Source of the DNA: Larus michahellis | Taxonomy: Eukaryota; Chordata; Aves; Charadriiformes; Laridae | Assembly (NCBI RefSeq): GCF_964199755.1 | Contig: NC_133896.1 | Location: forward strand, 91,558,215 to 91,622,214 | Direction: 5' to 3' | Length of the DNA stretch: 64,000 nt | Shown here: one piece after another, positions 31,066 through 45,900 of the stretch | How positions within the stretch are numbered: position 1 is the first letter of the stretch | How the letters are laid out: each line of letters opens with the position of its first letter | The notes under the pieces: generated by a model | Seen by the model: only the letters and a program-made list of their open reading frames with translations | Databases searched by the model: none | Told to the model about the DNA's origin: nothing | Translations under genes and position numbers: made by a program

Positions 31066-31200
31066 GGCTCAGGCCGCTCCCGCCGGGCCGCGCCGTCCCG
31101 CTGCCATGGAAACCGGGAGGTTGAGGGGGAGGCGGGGCCCGCCGCCGCTGCCATAGCAACCGCGCTGAGTGACAGCGCCTGCGCCGGGAGGCGGGGCTTC
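31066..31200 (-). promoter_or_regulatory. LRRC23: LRRC23 promoter with two RFX X-boxes
   Basis: GCTGCCATGGAAAC at 31,100-31,113 and GCTGCCATAGCAAC at 31,147-31,160 both match the X-box consensus for RFX factors. Their starts are 47 bp apart, and they lie 35-95 bp upstream of the LRRC23 start codon in a CpG-rich stretch. RFX factors drive ciliary genes, so this fits a radial-spoke protein. The motif match is seen; activity is inference. Confidence 0.75.
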
Positions 31201-31348
31201 CTGCTTCCCGCCACGGCGCTGCGCGGCCCTGCGCGGATTTGCGGGGCGCTGCGCGGTGGTGCGCGGTGCTGCCGGCACCCTCGGCCTCTGCCGCCTCCTC
31301 CTCTGTTCGTTCCCAGGGACGCCCCTTCTCTCACGAGCCGCATCCTCG

Positions 31349-31370
<22 letters not shown>

Positions 31371-31380
<10 letters not shown>

Positions 31381-31386
31381 CCCCCC
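31371..31386. repeat. Poly(C) run after CTC triplets
   Basis: A CTC triplet repeat runs straight into a C homopolymer at the far edge of the LRRC23 CpG island. Confidence 0.8.
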
Positions 31387-31849
31387 GCCTTCCCCGAATC
31401 CAGACATTTCTGCTGCCACGTTAGCCTTTTCCGCTAATGCGAAACCCAAAATCTCGTCAGCTCGGAGTTAAACCCCCTCCAAAAAAAAAAAGAGACGACT
31501 TCTCCTATTTCACAGGCCCTGTTCCGGTTAGCGCGTCCCGCAGCTCACCCTGCGTTTCCTGCAGCGGCGCGGGCGCTGGTGATTTGCCGCTCGCCGGCCA
31601 CCCCAGCTCCCCGCGGCTTCTTTCTCATCACCCTGCGGGTAAATACTCCTCCCGGCCGACCGCTTGGGTCAGTTTGCTGCCCCGGCTGCGGTGGCCCGTC
31701 CTTTTTGATGTTCGGTTCCACGTGCAAAGCTCAGAGCGTGCCTTGCCTTCATCAGAAGCGCTTTGTCATCCTACTCTGCCTCCCGGCCCTTCCTGGCTGG
31801 GTGACATCCACGATCATTAGGAGTGTATCCAGAGAGCTGAGAGACCGTT

Positions 31850-31925
31850 TTGGTGGGAAGGGACCACTGGAGGTCGTCCTGTCCATGCCCTGGGGTCAAA
31901 ACGGGGCCGGGGTTAGGCTGGGCTG
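31850..31925 (-). mobile_element. Degraded CR1 3' fragment
   Basis: The plus strand reads GGGAAGGGACCACTGGAGGT and then a diverged copy of the usual CR1 tail in reverse. It is short and old, with uncertain edges. Confidence 0.45.
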
Positions 31926-33390
31926 CACAGAGGGTGGTGGCCACTCGGGCGGTGAATATCTCTGAGGAAAGACATTCCCTCTGATAAATGTTTAATTAAC
32001 GTGTTGAGCAGAATTAGGCTGGGGCTCTGCATGAAACCTCCCATGACGTGATCTCCTGGATGCCAGGAAGTGGATTTTGGGGTACGGCGTCCCGACCCGC
32101 TGTGGGTGACGATGCTTCAGCCCCCTGCCCCAGGCTGCGGAGGGCTGAGGCTGCTGGTGCCCAGCAGATGCCATCGGTGCCTCCCAGGCTTTGGTGACCC
32201 CGTTGTCTGCCGAGCAGAGCTGGGTGTTTTCCGGCCGGGAATGCTGCTCAGAGCTGACGGCCACCAGCGTTTTGCAGTTAATGCCAAAGTCCAAGGCCCT
32301 GCGCCCTTTCTCTCCAGTGCACTTTGCTCCATCACAACCCCCCTGGGCAACGTCAGTGCTAGATAAGCTGGTCCAAGCTGAGCTGGACCCAGAGCTGTCA
32401 GACACGAGCCTCACGCTCCTCCAGTGCCTGTGCCGGCCATCACCCCCTCCTGCAAAGCATCCCTCAGCTGCTGCCCGTGTCCCCCTGCCTCATCCCGCTT
32501 GACTCCCCACCGCTGACCTCGTCTCCCATGCTACACTCGCCCCATCTGAATTCACTCCCTGGTCATTAACCTGCATATGACGGGGTTTTACACTATATCC
32601 CCTGAAAAAAAACCAAACCAACCAAGACCCTTCTGCACATAAAGCACTCCGGCTCCTCTTGCCTTTGCTTTCCAAGGCTTTAAGGAGCCCTTCAGCAAAT
32701 CAGCGCTGGAAAAAAAGCAACAACACCCTTTTCTTCCCGTCCCTCGTCCCTTTATGCTGAAGAATGGACCAGTAGGAGTTGTGTGTGCCTCTATGCAGAT
32801 GTTTTATGTGGTCTTACAGAAAGAACATATGGCTCAATTGCCCTGTTTCTGAATGACCAGAGAACTTTCAAGAAACAAGAGAAATTATACAAGGAAACAC
32901 AAATCTTTAAAGGAGTGAAAAGTTATTTATGTTACATATAAAAAAGAAAAGATCCCAAACCTAACTATACTGATCATTAAGGAGGTGATGTGACAAAAGC
33001 TCACCCTCACGGCCACAGAGGAGCGCGGGGACAGGACAGCAGGAGGGGGAGCCCAAACAGCACCCTGCTGGGCTGCTCCCAGGCCCATCCCAGGAGCCAT
33101 CAGCCCACCAAAGGCCCATCTCGGGGAGAACAGCAGCACGATGGCAGTTGGGAACCCAAATTAAGGACTCAGAGGGGGGGCTGGGGGAAGATGCAAGGGA
33201 GGAGCTGGCTGCCAGGGGGACCAGGGGGTCCCGGCAGCTGACGAAGAGTCTGAGGGACCTGGAACGCCAGAACATCATGGGGGACCTGGCTACTGGGGGA
33301 CCAGGGGGACTAGGGAGGCTGGGATGAGGGGCAGCTACTGGGGAGACTGCCTGAGCCCAGCTGCTGGAGGGAGCCACATTGTACATAAAT

Positions 33391-33450
33391 GTGTGTGTGT
33401 GTATATCTATATATATATATATAGATATATATATATGTATATATGCATGC
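33391..33450. repeat. GT/TA microsatellite
   Basis: A short GT run passes into about 45 bases of interrupted TA repeats. Confidence 0.85.
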
Positions 33451-33562
33451 TCACTAGCGCACCTCCACCCAGTTCAGACAGAAAAGGGGGTGGGATGAGG
33501 CTACTGGTGCTGTGTTCACGCGAGGGCTCTGTGTGGCCGGACGCGTTGTCTGTGTGGCCATC

Positions 33563-34295
33563 TGTCCCGGTTTGAGGTAGAACAGAACCAATTTTCTGTT
33601 TTGTAATTTTACTTTTTAGCTGGGCCTCTTCTAACTGCCTAAACTCTGGAATTAACAGCATATTGTTCAGAAACTGTTCACCCTCAGGGTGATAAGACCT
33701 GATTATGCCAAGGGATGGTACGCACAGAGGCTCTTGCTTGTACTTATTGCTATAACAGCCAAGGTCAGCTAACTTCGTTATTTGCCCTGTTAGAGGGTCA
33801 GAAGCGGAAAAGCGTAGAGGGGTCACACCTGTAGGGAGGGGGGGACAGGGCGGGTGACCCAAAACTGACCAACAGGGTATTCCATCCCATCTCCACCACA
33901 CTCAGTATAAAAACTGAGGGATCAAAATGTCAGCTTTTCTTTCTTCAGTGGCCAACAGCTGAGGAGGACCCTGTCCGTCTGCTTTTGACCCTGATCTGAG
34001 CATTCCTGACTCCAGATCTGGAATCCTGCTCCTGTCCATCACTGACTCCAGTCTGGGATTTTCCCTGTGCCTGCTGGTGATGCGATTGTCATCCTGGGAG
34101 CTGAATACGGTTTTCTATACATTGTATACTTTTTAATTTTTTTAATATTTCATTATTTATTAATATTTTCATTAAAGTACTCTGGTTCTTTTTCTAAACT
34201 CGTAAATCTCCTTATCTCTTCCTCTCCTCTGTTTGGAGAGGGCGGGGGAGGGCCATCTGTCATTCTGATTGGCCAATCTGACCAAAACCACGACA
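33563..34295 (+). mobile_element. Solo LTR of an endogenous retrovirus
   Basis: This is a 733-bp element that begins TGTCCCGGTTT and ends AACCACGACA, which are imperfect inverted repeats with the TG...CA ends of retroviral LTRs. It has a TATAAAAA at 33,906 and ATTAAA at 34,171, in the order expected for a plus-strand LTR. The flanks are CCATC and CCCTC, a probable 5-bp target duplication with one mismatch. No internal retroviral genes flank it, so it is a solo LTR, a fossil of moderate age. The exact avian family is not assigned. Confidence 0.75.
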
Positions 34296-34545
34296 CCCTC
34301 CCTGTATATATGTACATATGCAGTGTGTACGTGTGTGGGTGGCTATGGGGAATACAAGCTCAGCCTGGCTACGGGTTGGGGCTGAGGACACGGAGCGGCA
34401 GCAGCCTCTCTCGGGGCTGTCGCATCTGGCAGGACGCATTTTTCCCCAACAGCAACCTGTTTAAGATCCAACCTCTACCATTTGCAGTGAGGATCTGGCA
34501 GCATTTCCGCTCCACGGAGCTGTGGTCCTGCCAAAAAGCAGACAC

Positions 34546-34547
<2 letters not shown>

Positions 34548-34567
<20 letters not shown>
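34548..34567. repeat. Poly(A) run
   Basis: This is an A homopolymer of about 20 bases in the intergenic stretch, with no retrocopy recognisable before it. Confidence 0.8.
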
Positions 34568-34576
<9 letters not shown>

Positions 34577-36144
34577 CAAGACCTGGCACTCCTGCTGATG
34601 CAGAAATCATTTTCCATGAGTTTATTCCTCATTAAAAGAAGGCTTTCGTGCCTCTGTATTCTCCTCCAAACAGCAAGATCAACAGTCGGCTCCCATCTGT
34701 TTTGTTTTGTTTTTTTTTTCTCTATGTAGGTCACTCTCCCGGGCTCTGCGGGCAGCAGTGGGAACCCACAGGGGTGTCGCAGACCACGGCTGATCCTGCC
34801 TACCCATCCCCAGCAGCCTTCGGCATAGCCCACGTCCCGACCCAGTCACCGCTGCTCTGCTCACGCTGACCCCAACGCCCTTGCAGTTGTAGAAACCACG
34901 GAGTTTTCAGGATTTTGGTGTTTTTTTTGCGTGCGTGTCTGAAGCATCCTCCTCGCCACATCGCTCCGCACGCACCGAGTGCCAGCAGCTGCCAGCTCTG
35001 TGCTGCAGTCAGGATCTTCCTTCCTAGGCCACTGCACATCCTTCCCTGTTTGGTGGCTTTTCCTCCACCACGAGAGGCTCCCACGCCTGGGACCCACCAC
35101 CACCCTCTGCTCCCTAACAGGGATTGTCCCACAGCTGGCTCCAGCACCCACCACACCGTCAGCCATCCAGGATCCCAGTGCTGGTCCCTCCTGACAAGGC
35201 TCCTGCCAAGGAAGGGGCAGGGTGGGGGCCAGACTCCTGCTCCTAGCCAGGAAGGAGATGCCCTGCTCTTCTGTCCTGTCCAGTCCAGCAGAGAGGGAAG
35301 AGCACCATTAGCAGAGCAGGACCCGCAGCATTAGCGGGCTTCCTAAGATTTTTTGACCTTGATCCCTCACCTTCTGCCCCTCAGGTGATGCTGGCAGGGC
35401 AACACACTCAACAGCTGGAGTATCAGGGATGAACGTGCCACTGCTACAAAAACGGTGGACCAGAGACATGAACTGGGAAAGGATCTCTGAGCTGTGCATT
35501 GGCAGAGCCCTCCTTCCCATGTCTGCTCTGTACCAGAGCAGTGCCCAAAGGCTCCCAAGGACAGACTGCCCCACAGCTAAGCTCCTCCTTTTGAGACACT
35601 TCCTTTTTCTGTTACCTAAAAATCCCCTAGCTGGTGCAGCAGCTGGGAAATAGCATCTAGTCTCGCTTTCTCGCCCATCAGCAGACAGCTGAGAGCAGGC
35701 AGCGAGCACGGCCTCAGCACATGGCCTAAAAACCTTCCCTGCATAAAGAGGGAGCTGCTCCGCTCGTCCTCACAGCCAAAGACAGTGGGGATGGGCGCGT
35801 TACCAAGCCTGCCTGGAAAGCTCAGCTCACCAGTGGAACAGCCAGGTACTCCCGGAATAGAGATGCACAGAAATCACCGTGGGACCAAAGAGGAGCTGTA
35901 ACAGGAGAGAAACAAGATGCTCAGGGTACGCTGCAAGTGACAGCCGACAGCAAGACACAGGCTGAACCTGCGCAGTGCCTCCTGGGGCAATGATGGGCCC
36001 TCAAAAAAGAAAAAAAAAAAAAAGGCCACAAAACCCATGCTGCCCTCTCTGCAACCAGCTACCTCCAGAAGTAGTAAGTTCTGTACACTGCTCGTCCCCA
36101 GAAGCTTCCGAATAAGATCCAGGACGCCACCTTTGCATTTTCTT

Positions 36145-36591
36145 TTTTTTTTTTTCCATTTATTGTTCAGTACAGGACACAGGTGAGGTAAGACATCTCA
36201 CAAAGGTCTAAGCTGACAGGCTCCTTGCTGACGGAGCTGAAGGATGCAAGAGTGTGGTTCCGATTTCCCTCCCCCAGCACCAGCGGCCCCCTCTCCCTGC
36301 AGTGCTGCAGAGGAAGGGGGGAGGCACCGGCCAGGTTGACTGTGGGCTCTTACAGGTCAACAGGCAACCAAGGATTTTGCCAATTCAGAGAGGAGGCTGT
36401 CAAGACTCTGCCGAGACAGGCTTCCACTAAGAGGACTCCAACATGGTGGTGGGGGTTAGCAGCACAGCTAGAACAATGACGGTGGAGGGGGAAAGCCTCA
36501 GAGGAGGCCTCTGTATGTGTGCAATGAAAGGTCCCTTTCTTGCTTCCGTTTCTCGCTCTGAACCACAAGGGACTGCTCCTCACAGGCTGCT
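36145..36591 (-). other. TPI1: TPI1 3' UTR and poly(A) signal
   Basis: The minus strand has AATAAA at 36,159-36,164, about 430 bp after the TPI1 stop codon. A genomic A-rich run follows on the same strand. Confidence 0.75.
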
Positions 36592-39300
<2,709 letters not shown>

Positions 39301-39409
39301 GGCGCTCCCGGCGGACGCTGCGCTGGGGGGGGATCGTCTCTGCCGCAGCACCGGCGCTCACGCCCCAGGAGGCCGGAGGGCCCCAGCGATGCAGAGGGCA
39401 GGCAGAAAC

Positions 39410-39985
39410 CGGGGGGGGTATTTCGACTTTTATTTTGTCCCTGGTGTATTTTGGCATGTAAAGGGCACACAAGGGGGAAGGGGGACACACACACACGCAC
39501 ACCCCCACGCCCACCCACCCTGCTCGTGGCCCACCTGGTTGCCCACCCTGCGCCCCACAGGCTGGGCAGGAGAAACGCTGCCCCCCGCCCACCCCTACAC
39601 AAGCCACAGGTACACACAAGCCCCCTCCTCCCCTCCGGGACAGCTAGGAGGTGGCATCATCCCACCACGCAGGTGGCCTCATCCCCCCAAGCAGCGAAGC
39701 ACTAGGGCTGTGTGTCACACGGGGGTGGGGACAGTGAGGACATTTCCTACAGAAACAGACATTCCCCACCCCCCCATCCCCCCCCTCCCGACCCCCTTCA
39801 CTCATGTCCAGTCTTTTAGTCAGGGGACTCTTGTCTCCACGTGTGTCTCCACGGAGAAGGGACCAGTGGGGAAAGAGGAAGGCCCTCTGAGAAGGACCCT
39901 GCTCTCATCCTCACGGCCCCCACCCTCTTCCCCCCCCAGTGTCTTCAGCCCACTCTGCCCCCACCACACACAGCGAGAGGATGTT
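39410..39985 (-). other. USP5: USP5 3' UTR and poly(A) signal
   Basis: The USP5 stop codon is at 39,986-39,988. AATAAA lies on the minus strand at 39,429-39,434, giving a 3' UTR of about 570 bp. The TPI1 promoter boxes begin within about 130 bp of this signal. Confidence 0.75.
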
Positions 39986-42900
39986 CTAGCTGGGGATCCG
40001 CTGGTAGAAGTAGATGTAGCCCAGATCCTTGGGGGGCTTCTCAGAAGCACAGACTTTCTGGTCATTGTAGATCACCCACCTGCAACAGACAGAAGGGGGG
40101 AGCTCAGGGACACTGTTCCGTAGCCAAGACATGACTTGATGCTCCTTGCCTACTCTCATCCCCGACCCCCCAAGTCCTCTGAAGAAAGGGGGGAGGACAG
40201 TGATCTAAAGCTGTACCTCAGATCCCCCTTACGCTGTGAAATCCTTCTTACCTGCCCTCTTTCTTGATGTGACAAACGTAGTGTCCGCACATAGTCGAAG
40301 TGCCCATGTGGCTGATGAAGGCAAACAGCTGATATTCTTGAGAGAAGGAGGGAAGAGAGGAGCGGTCAGGGAAAGGCAGGCATCTTACCCCAAAACACCC
40401 TGTGCAAGGCCCTCTCTAGAAAAGGATCCCTGAAGGAGCCTCTGCTGGGTTGTAATTTAGAAGTGGGTCTGTGAGGATGTGGTCTCAAGGCCAAACAGGA
40501 AAGGCCAAATCTCAAGGCCAAACAGGGAAACAGGAGATGGTAACCGCCACTTGGCCTTCTCTCTTCCAACTGCTGATTTGGCCCACGGGTGCCGGGTGGC
40601 TAACAGCAGGGATTCCCCCTCCCTGTGGTACCCAGCAGCGCGGCACTGATTCTGCACAGAGACTGCAACCTGGTTGTTCAATGGGAACAGAAAACCATCC
40701 CAGGACGACTGGGAGAAAGAAGCACAGCCCTTCCCGTCTTTCACCTGACTCTGCCTCTCTCTTACCAGCTTCCAGGTGACCCCCAGCCCGACATTGCCAT
40801 CCCTCTCCTTTTCCTCCCTGCTTCCAGCTCAACAACCAGACCGGCTCTGTGGCAGGTACTACTGCATGGATTAGGGAGGACAAAGCCATGTAGAGTTTGC
40901 AGCCCCAAATCAATATTCCTACTGCTTGGAACTCACTTCCAGGCCCATCGCGCACTTTAGGACCCACAGGGACAGATTCAGAGATGGACTCCGCTGCCGA
41001 GCGCCCCTCTGAGATATCCATAGCAGCTTCTGCATCAAGGTCATCAATGTGACTGAAGATCCAATCCACAGCACGCTCCAGACTGTTATTCTGGAAGGAA
41101 GAAAAGAAGACTGTGAACTTAGGAATGCCTGCTCCTGAGACTATCCTTTCCCTCTGACATCAGCCATGCCTCTCACCGTGGCTCTAAGCGCTTTCATAGC
41201 CTGGTCCCGGGAGAAGCCCATGGAGACAATGGTGGCCACGCTGTCTTCTGAAGGAGGGTCTGGGCAGGCAATAGTTGATCCTGGTCCACTGGATCCAGGG
41301 AGAACTAACGGGTTAGCAAAGTCTGCAGCAGGAAACAGCACACACCTCAGAGCAGTTAGATCTCTCCAAAAGGGATAGTCTGGGGTCCCAACTACTTCAG
41401 CTTCGCACCACAGCAGTGGGACAGGAAGTACAATGGCCCAGGGGCAATAAGCTTCACCACGGCCACGTGGTCTCATACCTGGATCATCCATATGTGACAT
41501 GACCCAGTTCATGGCAGCCTCAACCCCGCTGTTCCCTGTGTAATACACGGCTTTGCGGCAGGCATCCATGGGAAAGCCCATCTCCACTAGCTGGATAATC
41601 ACCGACTCATCCAGCATGGGTGCTGTGGGAAAACAGAGATTAGAGCCACCCACTCCCACCCAGCCCTGCCTGCTCCATTTTTTGCAGTGTCACACAGGCC
41701 CTCCAGCCACCATCTCCTGGCTTTGTTTCACGCAAGTTGTGTCCCTCTGCTCTTTTCATCCTTTGCTACCTGTCGTCTTCAGAAGCGCAGTCTCACACAC
41801 AGGCACCCCGGGGAATGAAAGGATTCAACTCACGAACTCAGGAGCACACTGGCTCTTCCCTAGCTTCCAAACCCCACCTCCCACTGTGTTTTGTGAAAAT
41901 AAAATACCTCTACCAGTTAAATTTTGTATAAATCCCCAGCTCTGGCCCCCTTTAATTGCACTAGACATGCCACCTCCCCGTCTTCCGTGAAACAGGAATC
42001 AAGAAGGTCCCTTGCATAACACCCTTGCATAACGGGCGCGCAAGGGAGGGAGACGGCATTCGCTGACAGAGGGACAGGGAAAGGCCGAGCAGGTGGGAAA
42101 CCACTAGCACAGGAGACAAGACAAGGAGAGCAAGGAGATGAGTCAGGCATCAGGAAGAGAGGAGGAGAATCACTAACATGTCGGAGAGGAGAAGTGAGGG
42201 GAGCAGAAGGAGTCGTCGTCCTCGTTGCCATAGAACCCCAGGCTACCTTTGGGCTCGTCTGGTGTCACCAGTGGGGGTGCGATGTCTGGCATTTCTTCTT
42301 CTCCGTCTTGCAGCCCTGTTCCCTGCAGTGCAGAGATGTCCAGCTCCTCTGGCATTTCAATGGAGACGTCTGCAAGACACAGTCTTGCTCAGCCTCCCCG
42401 TTGGGGCAGAAACAAAGGACTCGGTTGGGAGATCTAAAAGGGAATGTCCCTGGGGATGCAATACTCTACAGTCTGCAGCTCCTTTTGGGGTAGTTTGCAG
42501 TAATGACCGCAATACCCACATATGACACCAAATACCTATATGCTCCGTACTTCTCATCCTTCTTACCAAGCTTTTTGGGCACCCAGTCCAGACCGAAAGT
42601 GAATTTCTTGATCTGGATCACCAGATAATCCGGGAAAGAGGCGAACCGTGTTGTTCTGAAAGAGACAAATAATACTTATAAATACTTTGTCAGCAATGAT
42701 CGAGGGCACCTAGCGGATTCGAGACATCAGCGAGTAGGGTGGAGGCATGTCCTACGGGGGGGATACCCAGCTCTGTGCAGCCCTCCTACGCTGAGCTGAA
42801 AGCTCTTCAAACACAGAACTATTTCTAAAGCAGGTGCTCTGACCAGATGAGACAGAATGAAGCATGTACGAAAACTTGGGGGGATGAGGAAAAACAGTAC

Positions 42901-45900
42901 GTGTTCTCTACCCTCCAATCCTGTATTTTACAAGCCTCCTCAGCTTTTAACTAAAAGTCTAACCCTTGAGGAATGCAGAAAAAATAACATCTTTTATTAG
43001 ACCAACAGACACAGCTGCAGGAACTGACAAGCTTTCAAGCACGAGAGCACTTCTTTGGATACAAAGCAAATGCAGTGAATTTTAAGCTAACTGAATTTGA
43101 TTGAACATTATTTAGTTAGACACTTTGAGAGAGAGGGTGTCTGGAATCTATGAAACAGGGGGGAATGTTTGTGAAAGGAGAAGCAGCAGTAAGAAAGACA
43201 GATACTTATTACCGGGGGATAATTGTAACATGCCATAAAATTAATTTAAGCAACGGTACATCTTCAATCCTAATTCTTACAAAGTGTTTGAACACAACTC
43301 ACTACTTAAAAGCAGAACAAAATGTTACTTTTCAATATGACTGTGTGACTGACTGTTTGTTTACAGTAGCTATTGCTTAATGATAGAATATTTGTTGGAA
43401 AACTATTTCCAGTTCTTTGAGGATTGCTCTTTCATTGCAGGACGGTCAGTAGCAGCCCAGCAGGAAGCCGCATAAGTTTGTAATCTTCTCACTACACCTT
43501 TGCACTGTCGCATGCGCTGCAGGCAGCCAGAAAAATGAAAACTGTTTTTTAAACCTTGCTATTAGCATTTAAGTTAGCGTTCTTTAAAATAACACACGTC
43601 TGTTGCACTCAGTGTTTTGCTCAAACTTTTATAGCTAAAAACTTCCTTTAAAGAATTTTTAGAGACCAAGCAAGACCAGTGTCACCACACTGTCAGTACT
43701 GATTTTAAAGGTGAATTTTGAAATTAGAATAAAAGCTGTTAGTTTTCTGGAATATCACTGTATTTTTGTAGTCCCTCAGCAACTGAAATCTGACAGTAAG
43801 GGTTTCACTAGCACTGCTCTTCTGCTCACTGTGATCCCTTGGGGGCAATGACTCCAGCACCGACAGACTGGTTCCCTCTCTGCTTCAATGTTCTGTGGGT
43901 CCAGGCTGTGGGGGACTACAAAGCTTTGGTCACGCTTCTTCCCCAAGCAACCGAAAGAAGGCCCCAAAGATGCAGCTATTGCCTGTTCGTCATAGCCTAG
44001 CGGGTAACTCGCACACACTCACTTGAGAGCCACAGACTTGGCCTGCAAGGCTGTGCTCCAGAAATCGTCCACCTGCTCTGGAGCTCCATAGGCTTCTAGG
44101 CAGGAGCTGAAAGGCACCTTGGCTCGCACCAGCTCGGGCAGTGGCTGCTTCTCCTCCTCTGCCTGCCGCTTCTTCTCCTCATATTCCAGTAGTTCATCTA
44201 GAGAATAAAGCAGAGGAGTCAAGGACCACCCCTAGGTACCCACAAAGCAACTGCGTAAGCTACACGCAGAGGCAGAATAGGCCTGTAGAGGCCATCAAGA
44301 ATGGAGCACAAAGTGGACGATGTCTTCCAGAGCACTGGTTCTGCTACTGCAGTCCTATTTTGCTGTTGAATCACAGCCCAGCTTGTGGCGTCAGAGGGAA
44401 AGGTTCTAGAGGGACATCATCGTGTCACACCACCTCTGAAGAAATCAGCCCGATCCCACAAAAGCAGGTGAAGGATCGATCTGGCTTCAGAAACGGCAAA
44501 GCCAGTCCTTGAGGAAGTCCCTTTCTCATTTAAGGAGTTTTGTAATAAAAGTACAACATCCAAACATAATGTTTGCTACTGTTCTGGCCTTGGCACATTA
44601 CTGACCTTTGTTGAGTGCAGCGTCCATGGGCACGGGCAGCTGCATGATATAGTCCACACGCTGGGTATATTTCACCTTTTCTGTGGCCAGGCACTTCAGC
44701 TTCTCCTCCACCAGAAAGCGGAAGACCTCATTAGGATTCTCCGAGCTGCGGCAGTTCCTCTGGAGAGATTAGAAGGATAGGTGTAACATCAGAATGGCAG
44801 AACCACGTATCTGCAGTAGCAGCGGTTCCACAGAGGACACGGCTAAAGAGTATTCACTTCTGTACCCAGTCCACTGGAAAAGACAGCAAAGACTAAACTA
44901 GAGCCAACTTCTGTACCCCAGGAACCCATGCCATTCCTGCTCCTAAAGACGAAAATTTACATCTCCGGCCGTGCATTCCCAAAAGATATTCCTCCAAGGA
45001 ATCCGCCCTGAAAACATGGCCAAGCATCTCTCCTTCTCTGCTCCCACAGCTGCTGGCTGGCCCATTTCTCTGTGTTCTCTCCCTCCCTCTGCTCCGATTG
45101 CCAGCTTCTCACCTCCGCTCCTCACCCCCTGCTCTGGGGAGGAAACAAAGCTGGGCTTTTCCATGATTTGACAGACAGACTCAACCATTACCTCCACCAT
45201 GTTGATGAAGTGCAGAAAGAATTCCTGGGCGTCCTGCTGTCGGTTAGTGGAAAATTCTGGGTGCCCTTTTCCAATGAGGGACTTAAACATGCGTGGAGCA
45301 ATGCCATTTTGCATACCCTGCAAATAACAAGGTGGAAGAGGAAGGTGGTCACAATTTGCTAACCATGCATGTACCACGCTACTCTTAGCCATGCTTTTCT
45401 TCAGGTGACAGGGCCCTGGAACGATCCCCAGGACATGTCTTCAGAAAGGGTTCTCTCTTCATCCCCATGTAACGCACAAAATCCTTCATGCAACACACAC
45501 ATCATGAGGATGCCGTATCCAATTTTCACCTTCTGATCGGGCTGCTGTTCCCCATCTGCAGAAGCTGGCTTTGAATACTCCCCAGAAAGCAGTCCGTGGC
45601 CCAATTTGGCTCTGGAACGATGAAGAAGTCACTGTTAGCATCACAAAGGTTTCTGCAATCCCACATACTCCAGGAGCCACATCAACCCATCCAGCTTTAA
45701 CACCGCCATGGACTGCCAGTCTCACAGAGATCGGCTTTCTCTGCTGCGCCAGCCAAGATCATCTTATCTTGGTCTGCGTGAGACATCATTGACTTGAAAG
45801 TTACTAGGACTTCTGGGCACCAATCTGAACCATTGCTTGCACGGTGGGGAGAACATAAAGGAACAGCTTCCTTTGCCCCACAGAAGGACAGCTGGTGCTG

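Larger units (their letters stand above)
31200..36140. other. LRRC23-TPI1 intergenic stretch
   Basis: About 4.9 kb contains no recognisable coding exon on either strand. Mammals have SPSB2 here, on the opposite strand to TPI1, but I found no SPRY-domain or SOCS-box sequence. The gap holds a CR1 fragment, a TA microsatellite, a solo LTR and two poly(A) runs. A loosely repeated G-rich patch (GGGGGACCAGGGGG) lies at about 33,215-33,340. Confidence 0.6.
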
